The translations under genes and the position numbers were made by a program. 64,000 nt of DNA from Doryteuthis pealeii. Taxonomy: Eukaryota > Mollusca > Cephalopoda > Myopsida > Loliginidae. The notes beneath the pieces are model-generated. The model had not been told where the DNA came from, did no database searches, and saw only the letters and a program-made list of their open reading frames with translations. Positions 10,565 through 20,483 of the stretch are shown one piece after another; within the stretch, counting starts at the first letter, position 1, and every line of letters begins with the position of its first letter. Location of the stretch: positions 65,019,489 to 65,083,488 of the forward strand of contig CM042148.1 in NCBI GenBank assembly GCA_023376005.1. The letters run 5' to 3'.

Positions 10565-10700
10565 AAGGCATATTTTTATCGACAAGTAAATGTAAATATT
10601 TAACCTCTTATCGACAAGTAAATGTAAATATTCAACCCCCTCCCATAAAATATTTTAAAGAGAGAGGGTAAAATATTTACATTTATTTGTCGAAAAAAGA
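10565..10700. repeat. Hairpin with duplicated left arm
   Basis: 'atcgacaagtaaatgtaaat' occurs at 10577 and again at 10610. Its inverse 'atttacatttatttgtcg' lies at 10676-10694, next to 'agagagagggtaaaatat', the inverse of 'aaccccctccc'. This could be a decayed inverted-repeat element with a tandem duplication of one arm. Confidence 0.65.
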
Positions 10701-10774
10701 CATGAGAGGGTAAAATATCGCATTAACTTTTCGGGAAAAACGCCTTAAGCGCTTCAGCAGGCACCGATTCAGCT

Positions 10775-10892
10775 AGGGACTTCAGATCCCTATGCTACTC
10801 GTATGCTGAGTTGGCGAGGGCCGGTATCGAACCAGGAATTTTGTGGTCCCTAGTCCGACGCTCTACCGACTGAGCTAAACCGGTGTTACAAT
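10775..10892 (-). repeat. SINE-B head fragment
   Basis: The minus strand gives 'accggtttagctcagtcggt', then a B-box-like 'ggttcgataccgg', then 'ctcagcatacgagtagcat'. The A and B boxes are both well kept. It is truncated after the head. Confidence 0.8.
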
Positions 10893-11574
10893 TATTCGCT
10901 AAAAACTTAGTTTTTCATTTTTTTTTTTACTGTGTATTGTACGATCTATACAATGGGTTCTAACGTTTTGTAGCGAGACGCATAAGCGAAATGAACAGAA
11001 CTGCCTAGTACAGAGTTTGAACTCACAACCTGCAGGTTATGAGTAATGTCTGTTAGTAATTACTCTGTTACCCTTGTTGGTTGGAATGATTCAACCAGTT
11101 TAGAGAACTAAATGCCGAGGTAGTTCTTCCCGAGGAGGATTACCTTTTGTTGCCTGGAGAACGTTTTCCAGTTCGTTACTACTTTTATGCCAGTTGGTGA
11201 GACGCTTTGGAACGTGGTATTGAGGATAAATTGAAGACTGTTTTTATTTTTGCATTCGGAGAGACTTTGTCGTCAGACATTTGCAGTTAGGAAAGCGATT
11301 ACTCGGATTAGTTTTTCATTCATCATGTTTCTTTGTTTAATGGCATATGGTTATCAGAGTTAACAGAAAAAATAATAGGAAGAAACATGACAGGTATTAA
11401 TAACAGGGGAAAAGGTTTACTAAGCAAGTGTACAAGGCAAACAGAGTAATTAATAATTGCTAGGTTGAATTAACAAGTTCCTTTGGATCTAGTTGTTATT
11501 CTCTACCGAGATTTCATCAGACATTATTTATAGGAAAAATAGACGATTCCATTCTCATTATTTATGTAGCATAT

Positions 11575-11748
11575 AACAGTTATTTAGCCATCTTTGCAGA
11601 ACAACAGTAGTGGTGCTATTTAACCCATAGCTGGGGATGAGTGGGTTAATACTGTTCCAAGAGGATTACTCCGAAAGTGAACTTAATAGCCCGACTTGAG
11701 TTCCATACGATGTCACAGTTCTGCATTTTAGCATCTACGCAACGGAGA
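11575..11748 (-). repeat. SINE-I copy (tRNA-like head, body)
   Basis: Minus-strand reading gives a tRNA-like head ending in 'gaactcaagtcgggcta', then 'gtaatcctcttggaacagta', then 'ccagctatgggttaaatag' and 'ccactactgttgttctgcaa'. Closest relative is 35211-35455. The shared tail is missing here. Confidence 0.7.
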
Positions 11749-12004
11749 CTCCTACTTAATACCATGGGGATTGCTAGATTAAATACATAATCAGAGAAGG
11801 AAACTATGTTGAAAATCATAGTTATTGTTAATTGATTGATTTTAACAGTATGTCAAACCGTCTCGTCTTATCTTGTAGCTTGAGGTTAGGTAATCGCGTT
11901 CATTGAATGTTCCTATTTACGTTTTTGTGTGTAGTTATTTCTTTAGATTTTTTTTTGCACACGATCCAATAGAATACAAATACTTTTAAACATATCTATT
12001 TGAT

Positions 12005-12165
12005 ATTAGACCCTAACAGCTACTATCACTCCGGGAAAGAGCGAACATATGATTAATAACAATGAAGGGGTACTCCACATTCACCGTAGATGGTTTACCA
12101 GGTAGGTTGGTATTAGGATGATTCTAAGTTGGCCCTTTCTTCCAGCGGCGGAAAGTTAGAGTTGC
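12005..12165 (-). repeat. Rep-C fragment
   Basis: The plus strand carries 'gaccctaacagctactatca', 'ctccggg', 'caatgaaggggtactccaca', which is the middle part of Rep-C. Confidence 0.6.
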
Positions 12166-12216
12166 TCAGGTCCAAGTTGAGAACTCGATGTTCAATAATA
12201 TTGAACAGAGCATTAT

Positions 12217-12313
12217 AATTGGTAAAGAAAATGGATTTAAAATCGGCCATTATGACAGAAATAGGTATATAACCGCAAGATGGCCGATTTTTAAGAATTT
12301 TTCTTTACCAATA
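12217..12313. repeat. Imperfect palindrome (hairpin)
   Basis: 'attggtaaagaaaatgga' with 'aaatcggccat' is mirrored by 'atggccgattttt' with 'tttctttaccaat'. Arms are ~33 bases around a ~30-base loop. It sits beside the (AT)n tract and the inverted-repeat element at 12424. Confidence 0.85.
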
Positions 12314-12359
12314 GTATATATATATATGGCCGTCCCAACTTATATATATATAATACACT

Positions 12360-12372
12360 CATCTAAAATAAA

Positions 12373-12424
<52 letters not shown>
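12360..12424. repeat. (AT)n microsatellite
   Basis: Interrupted AT tract between the two inverted repeats of this stretch. Confidence 0.95.
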
Positions 12425-12425
<1 letters not shown>

Positions 12426-12602
12426 CGGGAGAATATGTGCTTAATTGAAGTCGTACCTAATTTTGAAAGTTAGTTAATTAATAATTAATTAATTAGGCGG
12501 GCATATATATTTAAATGTAAGGCTAAACAAATCGAGAAAAATTCAAAATCGAGAAACTTTCAAAATTAGTTACGACTTTAATTAAGCACATATTCTCCCA
12601 AA
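12424..12602. mobile_element. Small terminal-inverted-repeat element (MITE-like)
   Basis: The left end 'gggagaatatgtgcttaatt' (12427-12446) is matched by its inverse 'aattaagcacatattctccc' at the right end. Arms continue inward for ~45 bases ('gtcgtacctaattttgaaag' against 'ctttcaaaattagttacgac'). The ~80-base core includes a run of TAAT units. No coding capacity. An approximate flanking AT context is visible but no clear target duplication. Confidence 0.8.
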
Positions 12603-12653
12603 AATTGTCGTCTAAAAAAAGCCATATCAAAACACATCGCTTGTGTATTTACT

Positions 12654-12656
<3 letters not shown>

Positions 12657-12712
<56 letters not shown>
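12657..12712. repeat. (AT)n microsatellite
   Basis: Pure AT run that starts about 55 bases beyond the inverted-repeat element. Confidence 0.96.
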
Positions 12713-12715
<3 letters not shown>

Positions 12716-12719
12716 AATG

Positions 12720-13960
12720 TATATGCATATGTATATGTGGATATGAATATAAGGGAGGAAATAGCCGCTCCAATAAAATCAGACGCCTGCAAGTACAAGA
12801 TATGGGCTAGAAGAAATATAGGATTTCCGATAGTATCTGAGGAGAGAAGACTCATTTTCTCCAGGATGTGTTGGTGCCAGATTATTGACAAGGGGAAGTG
12901 TTCAAGTTTGAGAAATTTATAAGAATACATTAGTCAGGCCCGTATGGTTTGAGGTTTTAACAGGACGAATTAGAGGAGGCCACCGGTTGTTAATTAGATT
13001 TAATTGTATTAAATGCATGGTTGAAAATAATATCCGATATGTAGGTCGTCTTTTGGGGAATTTACTAGTTTTGTAACGTATTGGCGTTTTACCGATTCTC
13101 ACAGTGCCTCAAAATGCACGGCACTATTGGGCCTGTACGGTCGTGTATCAGGGGTTGGCACGTTGTCTTGTTTATCTAGTAGTCAGCCTTCAAGCCCACG
13201 AAGGGACCCTTCCTCTTTACTGAATGAATTTTATTGGTCAGGGAAATATATCACCTTACAAGACAAGTGGTTCTTCTTTGCAGTCAATTAACTTTATCTC
13301 CACTGGTATCTGTTTCATTCATAACATTCGTAGTATTTTTTGTAGTAGAGTAAAGTTGACAACAAACTTTTCGTTTCTTTTTTAATGACTTGATTCATTC
13401 AATTTCGGATTCTTAACTCTGAGAGAGAGAGATTTGGTTTCATTAACAGATATGTTTTTAGTAATGTCCTTAACTTCGTTCCAACGGTCAGTACCAATAT
13501 CAGGCTTCATTAATAGGTATGTTTTTTTTTTAACTTCGTCCAGTGTAAAATATTAAATCTCAGGTTTCACACAACAGCGACACCATGTCTTGATTTCCAG
13601 GACCCCAGTCGCTCGCTTCTCACCAACTCGGCCAAACGGTCAACCCGACTGGCAAACCAACTCCACGGCCGCAGACCAAACTCAACTCGCAAAATCTAAG
13701 GTTCCCTCATTATATAGAAATGGTTGGGGAATTTTCTAGAATGTCGTGGAATCATTCAAAGGTTCTAACTGTTCTACCAAATTGCACGTGTCAATTAAGA
13801 GGTTTCCTTTCTTCTGACAAACAGATTAAAATAAATTTTAATAGCAAAATCCCAGACTAACTGGCTATGCATAGACTCACAGGTAATAACGAGAATTTCA
13901 TATTCTTCCTGCTCGCCCACTTCCGTAAGGTATGAGAATCATGATACATCCTATTAAGGT
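12720..13960. other. Unassigned DNA
   Basis: A local duplication with 'tggtttcattaacagatatg' at 13435 and 'ggcttcattaataggtatgt' at 13502, each followed by 'aacttcgt', is the only structure seen. No supported gene. Confidence 0.45.
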
Positions 13961-14134
13961 TTCTCTGTGTCTGGCACAAGGCCACAAATATGGTGTTTCT
14001 GGGTAGGGTGCGCCATTATGCTACATTACTGTTCGGATATTAACTCTGATTTTCTATTCAACATTCTCAGAAAAACAGGTATTTGTGGTATAATAGTTAT
14101 CATCGTAGCCAATAGACAAGTTCAAATACTCGCC

Positions 14135-14235
14135 GGGCCTAGTAGCATTTAACTTAGTGCTAATACCCTCGGGAAAGTCATGAATCCAAATCTCCCTCTA
14201 GTTATGGCTAAGTAGTAGAGCAGTCTAACATATTG
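14135..14235 (+). repeat. SINE-A fragment (body)
   Basis: 'gtgctaataccctcgggaaa', 'catgaatcc' and 'ctccctctagttatggctaa' match the SINE-A body. Head and tail are missing. Confidence 0.7.
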
Positions 14236-14448
14236 TTGTGATGTTAGTCCCAACAGTAAAAAGAAGTCAAGTCGAGATAGGGTAAAATAAGACAAGTGTA
14301 TTTACAATTAATGGTACATGTACGACTAGCTTGTCGTTAACGGGAACAGTTCTACCTTTCCACTCGGTGTCTCACTATTTATAGTGAGAACCGGTGCATG
14401 TTCTCCACTGTAGGAACGGCCGGTACAACACATATATATATATAATTA

Positions 14449-14451
<3 letters not shown>

Positions 14452-14500
<49 letters not shown>
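14452..14500. repeat. (AT)n microsatellite
   Basis: AT tract preceded by a small one at 14432-14445. A perfect 20-base palindrome, TCTCACTATTTATAGTGAGA, lies shortly upstream at 14369-14388. Confidence 0.95.
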
Positions 14501-14502
<2 letters not shown>

Positions 14503-14753
14503 GTTGGGCGTTATTGCGAAGCATCTAAAAATAAATGAATGAACTTGATGTTATGGCGCATTGGATTCACTTTTTTTTTTAATTATTTTTTATCATAAAT
14601 TTTCGGGTTCGTTAGATACCCTTTATCAAAATACTGTTGTTCCTGTTCAACGGATCTTTTGTCTCTGTTGTAATTGACAGCGGCAGCGTCTGTAAAAAAA
14701 TTATAATAACGGAGTATTCCTATGTCAGCGTTCAGTCCCCTCACCTGAGTTTG

Positions 14754-14756
<3 letters not shown>

Positions 14757-14796
<40 letters not shown>

Positions 14797-14802
14797 ATAT
14801 AA
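14757..14802. repeat. (AT)n microsatellite
   Basis: AT tract that borders repeat H. Confidence 0.95.
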
Positions 14803-14804
14803 AC

Positions 14805-15105
14805 ATTGAAGAGAAAGGAACATGAAAGTAAATGACTAATATCCTATATGCCCAAGTATTTTTGTATATATTCGGTCACTTAAATGCACATATAATGTAT
14901 ATACATATATATATATAATTATATATATAAGGATTATATATAAGCCTTATATATACTAAAATGAACAACTCTTTCCCTCTTCCTATATATATATATATAT
15001 ATACATATATATACACATATATATATACACACACATATATATATGTACACATATATATATTTATATATAGGAGAGAAGAATTGTTCATTTAACACACACA
15101 CACAT
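14805..15105 (+). repeat. Repeat H, copy 1, with internal hairpin
   Basis: Contains 'actaatatcctatatgccca', 'agtatttttgtatatattcg', 'ttatatataagccttatata' and 'gaacaactctttccctcttc'. The last phrase is mirrored at 15070-15090 ('gagaagaattgttcattta') across an AT/AC tract. The whole block is the inverse of 16975-17290. Confidence 0.75.
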
Positions 15106-15133
15106 ATATATGTATGTATGTATGTATGTATGT

Positions 15134-15410
15134 TGGAAGCCCGTGGTGTAATGGTTAAAGTCATAGGAAATAGACTCGTCGCCCCGAGTTCAACTCCTGG
15201 ACGTGGTAATTGCATTTCACTTAGCACTAATACCCTTGGGAAAGGTATGAATTCTACTCTCCCTCCAGCTATGGGTAATTAGTAGGACAGGCTGGGCTCT
15301 TTAACCCTGGTTAGACAACCGGTCTAGGAGAAGGAAACCTCTGAATTCAAACCTGTTAAACTCGCTTAAGAAATTGACCTTGTGTCAGATCCTGCTCATG
15401 CGGAGGTGTA

Positions 15411-15412
<2 letters not shown>
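15134..15412 (+). repeat. SINE-A copy, full length
   Basis: Head 'ggaagcccgtggtgtaatgg' with a B-box-like 'gagttcaactcc', then 'taatacccttgggaaaggta', 'ctccctccagctatgggtaa', 'gactggctctttaa'-type block, 'aggagaaggaaacctctgaa', and tail 'gaaattgaccttgtgtcaga'. It is followed at once by a (TA)n tract. Confidence 0.9.

Positions 15413-15461
<49 letters not shown>
15413..15461. repeat. (TA)n microsatellite at a SINE-A 3' end
   Basis: Pure TA run continuing the tail of the SINE-A copy at 15134-15412. Confidence 0.95.
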
Positions 15462-15463
<2 letters not shown>

Positions 15464-15469
15464 CATTCG

Positions 15470-15610
15470 TGTGAACATAGAATAATAAGACACTTTGACC
15501 TTGGTATAGCAACCGGAATAGGGTTGAATAGTTCTGTTACTGTTATTCTACAAACATGGATCTGGCATTAAATAACCCCCGAAGGTTGATATGCTATTAA
15601 ACAAAGAAAC
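15470..15610 (+). repeat. SINE-I fragment with shared tail
   Basis: 'gttctgttactgttattcta' is followed by 'ggcattaaataacccccgaa', 'ggttgatatgc' and an A-rich end. This tail is the one also found on the 5S-derived SINE. Confidence 0.7.
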
Positions 15611-15689
15611 CAAGCCTAAGCCTCGAGACTAATGTCTTTTTGCAACCAGACTACTCCAATCCTTCATTTCTGACGTAGGGTCAGAATCC

Positions 15690-15838
15690 GCTAGGCTATG
15701 TTGCCTCATTTTAATTTTACCACATCGAAGAGAAGTTAAATAGTGTTAAATAGTGCTGTTAGTGTTGTTCTACAAGAATGGATTTGGCCTTAAATAAACC
15801 ACAACGTCTGATGTGCCATTAAACAAAGAAACCAAAAT
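15690..15838 (+). repeat. SINE-I fragment with shared tail, second copy
   Basis: 'agtgctgttagtgttgttct' then 'ggccttaaataaaccacaac' and 'tgatgtgccattaaacaaag'. The stretch 'cactccaatccttcatttctgacgta' before it (15650) reappears at 15840-15860, so the two SINE-I fragments lie in a ~200-bp tandem duplication. Confidence 0.65.
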
Positions 15839-16060
15839 ACTCCCACCCTTCCTCTCTGACGTAAGTGGGAGAGTCAAACGCAGAGTCAGAATCCCCGAGG
15901 CCAGGTTGCCTCATTTTTCTTTTACCACATCCCGTTGGAAGAGAAGAACACGGATGAGAGCGGTGAACACACATTACACTTTGTTTCCACCGGGGAAAAA
16001 TGATTGTTGAGAGAATCCTCAAATACAACCAATAAAGAAAATAATATTGATTTTTTGTCA

Positions 16061-16800
16061 TTAAGTTCGTGCAGCGACCCACATAGAGGACAATTTGTTA
16101 AAAAGCAGGAAGGAACTAAGTATTCTTGAAAATTTGTGATTTGGCCAGAAATTCCTTTCGTTGCTGTCGACCGGCGTATCTTCAGTTCTACAACTTGGAA
16201 ACGGTGCCAATGATCTCATTAAAAACAGCAGAATCCCAAGAGTAGTACTTAAAAGTTGGTAAGCGGTTTGAAAATTAAATCGCATTGTCTTGAACGAATC
16301 TAGCATCTCTCGGTCCTCAATTTTTAGTTTTCTAACCTCCATCGCTCTCCGAGCTAATAATATCCGCCCCATCTCCGTCTTGCCCGCCACCGCTCCGTTG
16401 TGAGTCGAGCGGTGGCCCTCAACGCCCTGATCTCCAGAGCGCGGCACCGCAACGTGCGGCGCGCATGCATAAACAGTTACGCACACAGAACACGTGCGTA
16501 AATGGCGTTCGTTTGACCCGGGCTTGACGTAAGTATGACGGAATATTAGACGTTCGTTTGGCCCGGTGTCTAATTCCGTTGCCCCAATATGATGACGTTC
16601 GTTTTGTCGAGTTGCTCACCTCGCCTGGAAGCGACTGAAAGTTCAAAGATGAAGTTGGTCCGTAATTGAGCAGATGATGACGGGTAATTGTGTTGGATTA
16701 TTGGCACGTTTCGGCCGTGGCGAAGAAGATGATTAGGTGATATAGTGTGCGAGGACACGAGACAAAAGATCGAGCGTTCTGATTGAAGGAGATGAAAACG
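16061..16800 (-). other. CpG- and GC-rich pocket with an uncharacterised minus-strand frame
   Basis: Between about 16340 and 16660 the DNA is much richer in G+C and CpG than its surroundings. The minus strand holds a 141-codon frame (16061-16486) that I do not recognise: no signal peptide, transmembrane run or domain is obvious, though residues ~45-75 look like an ordinary mixed-charge helix. 'gacgttcgttt(g)' recurs three times (16505, 16549, 16591), so at least part of the pocket is repetitive. It could be a CpG-island promoter with a first exon or a decayed element. I cannot choose; splice sites and homologues would be needed. Confidence 0.3.
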
Positions 16801-16924
16801 AACGGCAATTTGATTCTCTTCGACTCACTACTAATATTCCTCCCAAGGTGTTCTTTGAAAACTTTTCAACGTGTACATCATAATCATTATAGTAAGCTAT
16901 TATTATTCTATGTTCGCACGAATG

Positions 16925-16926
16925 AT

Positions 16927-16958
<32 letters not shown>

Positions 16959-16978
16959 ACACACATATATATATATAT
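16925..16978. repeat. (CA)n-(TA)n microsatellite
   Basis: Compound tract at the edge of repeat H copy 2. Confidence 0.95.
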
Positions 16979-17005
16979 AGTTAAATGAACTCTTCTCCCT
17001 CTCTT

Positions 17006-17041
<36 letters not shown>

Positions 17042-17113
17042 CGTGTGTGTGTGTGTGTGTATAGGAAGATAGAGTTGTTCATTTAACTATATATAAGACT
17101 TATATATAATTCT

Positions 17114-17164
<51 letters not shown>

Positions 17165-17278
17165 TGCGTGTGTGTGCGCGCTTTGTGTGAACATTGTATT
17201 TAGGTGAATGGCTATATACGAAAATACTTGGGTATATAGGACATTAGTAATTTACTCCCATGTTTATATCTCTTCTAT

Positions 17279-17290
<12 letters not shown>
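16975..17290 (-). repeat. Repeat H, copy 2, inverted relative to copy 1
   Basis: The reverse complement matches 14805-15105 in order: 'gagtaaattactaatgtcct', 'acccaagtattttcgtatat', 'aagtcttatatat', 'aaatgaacaactctatcttc'. Inside, 'aaatgaactcttctccctct' (16984-17003) is mirrored at 17065-17085 across (AT)n(GT)n. About 1.9 kb separates the two inverted copies. Confidence 0.75.
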
Positions 17291-17320
<30 letters not shown>

Positions 17321-17347
17321 TTACATATACATATATGAATATATATA

Positions 17348-17385
<38 letters not shown>

Positions 17386-17450
17386 CATCTTCTATGTCTA
17401 TATATATATATTTATATCTACTCATACATATATGTATATATATAATATAC
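17278..17450. repeat. AT-rich compound microsatellite
   Basis: (TA)n with ATATGA and ATACAT variants. The open frames here are rich in Tyr-Ile only because of the repeat. Confidence 0.93.
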
Positions 17451-17505
17451 ATACACCTCATCCACCCCAAAGATGTCCCGTATATCCAATCAAAATATAT
17501 ACATA

Positions 17506-17563
17506 TATGCAGTATATATAAACATTATACATATAGTTAAATGAAGGATTATATATATAAAAA

Positions 17564-17616
<53 letters not shown>

Positions 17617-17722
17617 TAAATCATTTTATTTCTCTCTTATAATATATATATATATATATAATATATATATATATTATAAGAGAGAAATAAAATGATTTAG
17701 TGTTATATATATATATATTATA

Positions 17723-17761
<39 letters not shown>

Positions 17762-17823
17762 CGATGTTTATATATATAATCCTTCATTTAACTATATGTA
17801 TAATGTTTATATATACTGCATAT
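17506..17823. repeat. ~320-bp near-perfect palindrome
   Basis: The left arm reads 'gcagtatatataaacattat', 'aaatgaaggatt', 'aacatcgatata', (AT)n, 'cactaaatcattttatttct', 'ctcttata'. The right arm gives these in reverse order and complemented, ending in 'ataatgtttatatatactgc'. The centre is an AT tract near 17664. Arms are ~155 bases each. Confidence 0.92.
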
Positions 17824-17910
17824 CTGTAATATATTGTATTTATTATAACATCTCACAATGCACACGCTTTTCAAAACCATTTTCAAATTTTGCTCGTACC
17901 ACAATCTATT

Positions 17911-17914
<4 letters not shown>

Positions 17915-17972
<58 letters not shown>

Positions 17973-17975
17973 TAT
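17915..17975. repeat. (AT)n microsatellite
   Basis: Pure AT with one TAAT break. A short (AAT)n-like stretch follows at 17985-18008, just before the LINE fragment. Confidence 0.95.
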
Positions 17976-18034
17976 ACACAATACTAATAATAACAACAAT
18001 AATAATATTCTTTCATGCAATAAAATCAAATTTG

Positions 18035-18387
18035 ACCATACAACAAAATGGTATATGTATCGATCAGAATCTGTTCTTGAGAATGAAACGGGGATTTCGA
18101 GATAAAGACCGATCACTTTATCCCAGTGAGAAGACCATAAAATGAAATAGAAGAAAAGAGAACATAAAATGAAATAGAAGAAAAGAGAACCTGTCACCTG
18201 GAAGACTTTGCAATTCCATCATATCCCAGTGTGAAGTTGAAGGAAATCGAAAAGATAAACAAATACCTGGAATTTGCCAGAGAATTGAAAAGGCTGTATA
18301 ATATGAGGGTGAATGTGATACCAATTGTAGTTGGTGCATTTGAAACGGCACAGAATACATTTGAAAAAAAGAAACTGGAGGAATTGG

Positions 18388-18437
<50 letters not shown>

Positions 18438-18664
18438 CTGAGGAAACTTTGGAACATGAAGGTGAAGGTCGTACCAGTTGTTATTGGTGCCCTTGGAAAG
18501 GTCCCCAAAATTATAGAAAAGAATTTTGAGTGAATTGAAAATCAGTGGAAGAATCCAGCACTGTTGGGGTCGGCTTGAATAACTCAAAAGAGTTATGGAG
18601 ACCTCAGGAGACTTGCTGTCACTCAGATTCCAGTGAACCAACGGTTACGACTGGAGTGAAAACC

Positions 18665-18666
<2 letters not shown>
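18035..18666 (+). pseudogene. LINE 3' end, restriction-like-endonuclease (REL) type
   Basis: Plus-strand frames give 'KWYMYRSESVLENET', then after a frame change 'CHLEDFAIPSYPSVKLKE', 'KYLEFARELKRL', 'VNVIPIVVGAFET', and after a (AAT)n tract 'LRKLWNMKVKVVPVVIGALG'. The order C-x-(I/L)-x-DFA-P ... KYL-x-LAREL ... PIVVGALG matches the C-terminal REL endonuclease part of R2/R4-type non-LTR elements. RT and the N-terminus are missing, and a (AAT)n run (18390-18436) plus frame changes break the frame, so the fragment is dead. The last ~100 bases hold stop codons and the 'agacttgctgtcactcagat' end common to the other copies. Confidence 0.78.
18390..18436. repeat. (AAT)n microsatellite inside a LINE tail
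   Basis: About 15 units. On both sides lie pieces of the same LINE domain, with part of the domain repeated after the tract. Confidence 0.96.

Positions 18667-18706
<40 letters not shown>
18667..18706. repeat. (AAT)n at a LINE 3' end
   Basis: About 13 units, starting right after 'gtgaaaacct', the 3' end of one LINE copy, and running into the next truncated copy. Confidence 0.96.
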
Positions 18707-18707
<1 letters not shown>

Positions 18708-18940
18708 GCGAAAAGATAGACAAATACTTTGACCTTGCCAGGAAACTGAAGATTCTGCGGAACATGAAGGTGAATGTCGTACCAATTGAAATTGGTGACC
18801 TTGGAACGATCCCCAAAGCTCTGGAAAATAATTTGGGTGAACTCAAAGTGAGAGAAAGAATCGGGACCATCTAAACTACGGCACTGTTGGGATCGGCTAG
18901 AATACTCAGAAGGGTCCTGGAGACCTGGGGAGACTTGCTT
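18707..18940 (+). pseudogene. REL-type LINE 3' end, second tandem copy
   Basis: Starts within the 'KIDKYFDLARKLKIL' motif, continues through 'VNVVPIEIGDLGT', 'LGELKVRERIGTI' and the 'GTARILRRVLET'-type motif with changes, and ends at 'gacttgcttca'. Same strand as 18035-18666, and separated from it only by (AAT)n. It is 5'-truncated far downstream of the RT. Confidence 0.75.
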
Positions 18941-19124
18941 CAATTATATACATAAACAACAGAATAAAAAAATTTCCACATATTTTTTTTTTTTTTACAT
19001 TTAATTTTTCCAATTTTCGGTACTTATTTTCTACCAGAGGCACTCCTTTTAATAAAAAATTTATTCTATTCACACCTACAATGTTTTGTCTTCTTATTCA
19101 TACTGTAATTAGTTTCGAAAGTAT

Positions 19125-19335
19125 GTAACCTCACCAATATTTTGCGTCCAAAATAAGGGGGGAGGGTCAAAATTAAGTGACCTGAAAAAGATCGGAAAGT
19201 TTTTGAATGAAATAACTAATGCATTATAAAATTCATACATTGATGAATTAACACTGAAAATTTCATTAAAATCGGATAAATCCTTGATGTTTTGTAATTT
19301 TCTTTTTCAATCACGGGGGTTAAATTAATTTTGTA
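19125..19335 (-). repeat. Fragment of inverted-repeat element family F
   Basis: Minus-strand reading shares 'aaattttcagtgttaat', 'gataaatcc/aattaac', and 'acttaattttgaccctcc' with the interior of 28800-29162. Ends are not preserved. Confidence 0.55.
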
Positions 19336-19504
19336 AAATATGTCTATGAAATCAAAATTGGCAGATCCTAAACTATATATTACTAAAAATCTCATTGAGC
19401 TTGTCTGATTATGACATAGAAAAATCCAGAGCTGTGGAGTCAGACTCGTGGAGTCAGAGTCGGAAGCAATTATGGAGTCCAGTGAACCACCAGCTACGAC
19501 ATAT

Positions 19505-19760
19505 GTATAGTTATGTTTATATGTATTCACGCAATTCATTGCATGTGTGTGTATATATGTTTATATGTACTCATGCACGTATATATTCATGTTTTTATAT
19601 ATTTATATGTTTGTATGTATGCATGTGTATGTATTTATATGTGTATGTGTGTATATTCACATGTATGCATTATACGTATGTATTTGTGTCTTTATGTATA
19701 TGAAGATGCTTGCGTATGTGTATATATGTATCTATATATGTGTTTATATGCATATATATA
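19505..19760. repeat. Degenerate TATG/TGTA-rich tract
   Basis: A long run of imperfect TATGTGTATG-type units. The Tyr-Val-Cys-Ile-rich open frames arise from it and are not genes. Confidence 0.85.
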
Positions 19761-20145
19761 CTTTTATATCCATCCACTTTCCCACCCCCAACTAACCTAC
19801 CCCCCCCTGTTGACCCCCAATTGGTGACATATTTGGCCTTAACCCACATACTAACAAACAGGTTTGATTTTGATTTTATGGTCATCTAACCACGACCCGT
19901 TTTATTACTCCCATTTGCTACTTCCTCTACTCAAATCTCTCTCCAAGAAAGGCTATTCTCCTCCCCTATCAGGTATGTCTCACCATTCATTTTTTCTACC
20001 TACCTACCTCAACTCTCTTCCCATCTGATTTTCTTCTCATCTTCCCCAAAGATATCCCCTATAACCAATCAAATCTTTCCCTCGCCCCCAAACTTACCTA
20101 CCTACCCACTACGCCCTTTTATAAAACACTTGTATGATCTGAAAG

Positions 20146-20183
20146 CTGAAGAAGCCGAGTTCAATTACTCCAGCGAAATATAC
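20146..20183 (+). ncRNA. Hammerhead-like core, degraded
   Basis: CTGAAGA at 20146-20152 and GAAA at 20175-20178 have the hammerhead core spacing. Between them GC..GAGT can pair with ACTC..GC. I find no good stem III or UH closing pair, so activity is unlikely. It lies ~340 bases upstream of the Penelope-like remnant. Confidence 0.4.
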
Positions 20184-20255
20184 TACACTTTTTTGTTGTT
20201 CTTTCATTCCTTATATTTTTACCTCATTTGTCCGATTCATTCCAACCCCCTTTTA

Positions 20256-20257
<2 letters not shown>

Positions 20258-20317
<60 letters not shown>

Positions 20318-20320
20318 GTG

Positions 20321-20352
<32 letters not shown>

Positions 20353-20365
20353 CGTGTGTGTACGA
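20258..20365. repeat. (TA)n-(GT)n microsatellite
   Basis: Compound tract of about 55 bases TA then GT/GC variants, immediately before the Penelope-like remnant. Confidence 0.95.
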
Positions 20366-20483
20366 ATTACATATAATAGTTTACATACAATATGCGTGTC
20401 TGTCTATGTATATAAGTTATATACATTTACATATATGTTTTTAATGCTTTATACAATATATATTTGTGCACATATATATATAG

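Noticed and set aside
17208..17540. Tyr-Ile-rich open frames around AT tracts (also at 12.6, 14.9, 19.5, 20.2, 22.5, 37.6 kb)
   Set aside because: Products of (TA)n, (TG)n and (CA)n repeats.
18390..18436. Asn repeat in a real protein (plus-strand frame 18231-18533)
   Set aside because: The frame belongs to a LINE tail interrupted by an (AAT)n microsatellite. The poly-Asn is a by-product.
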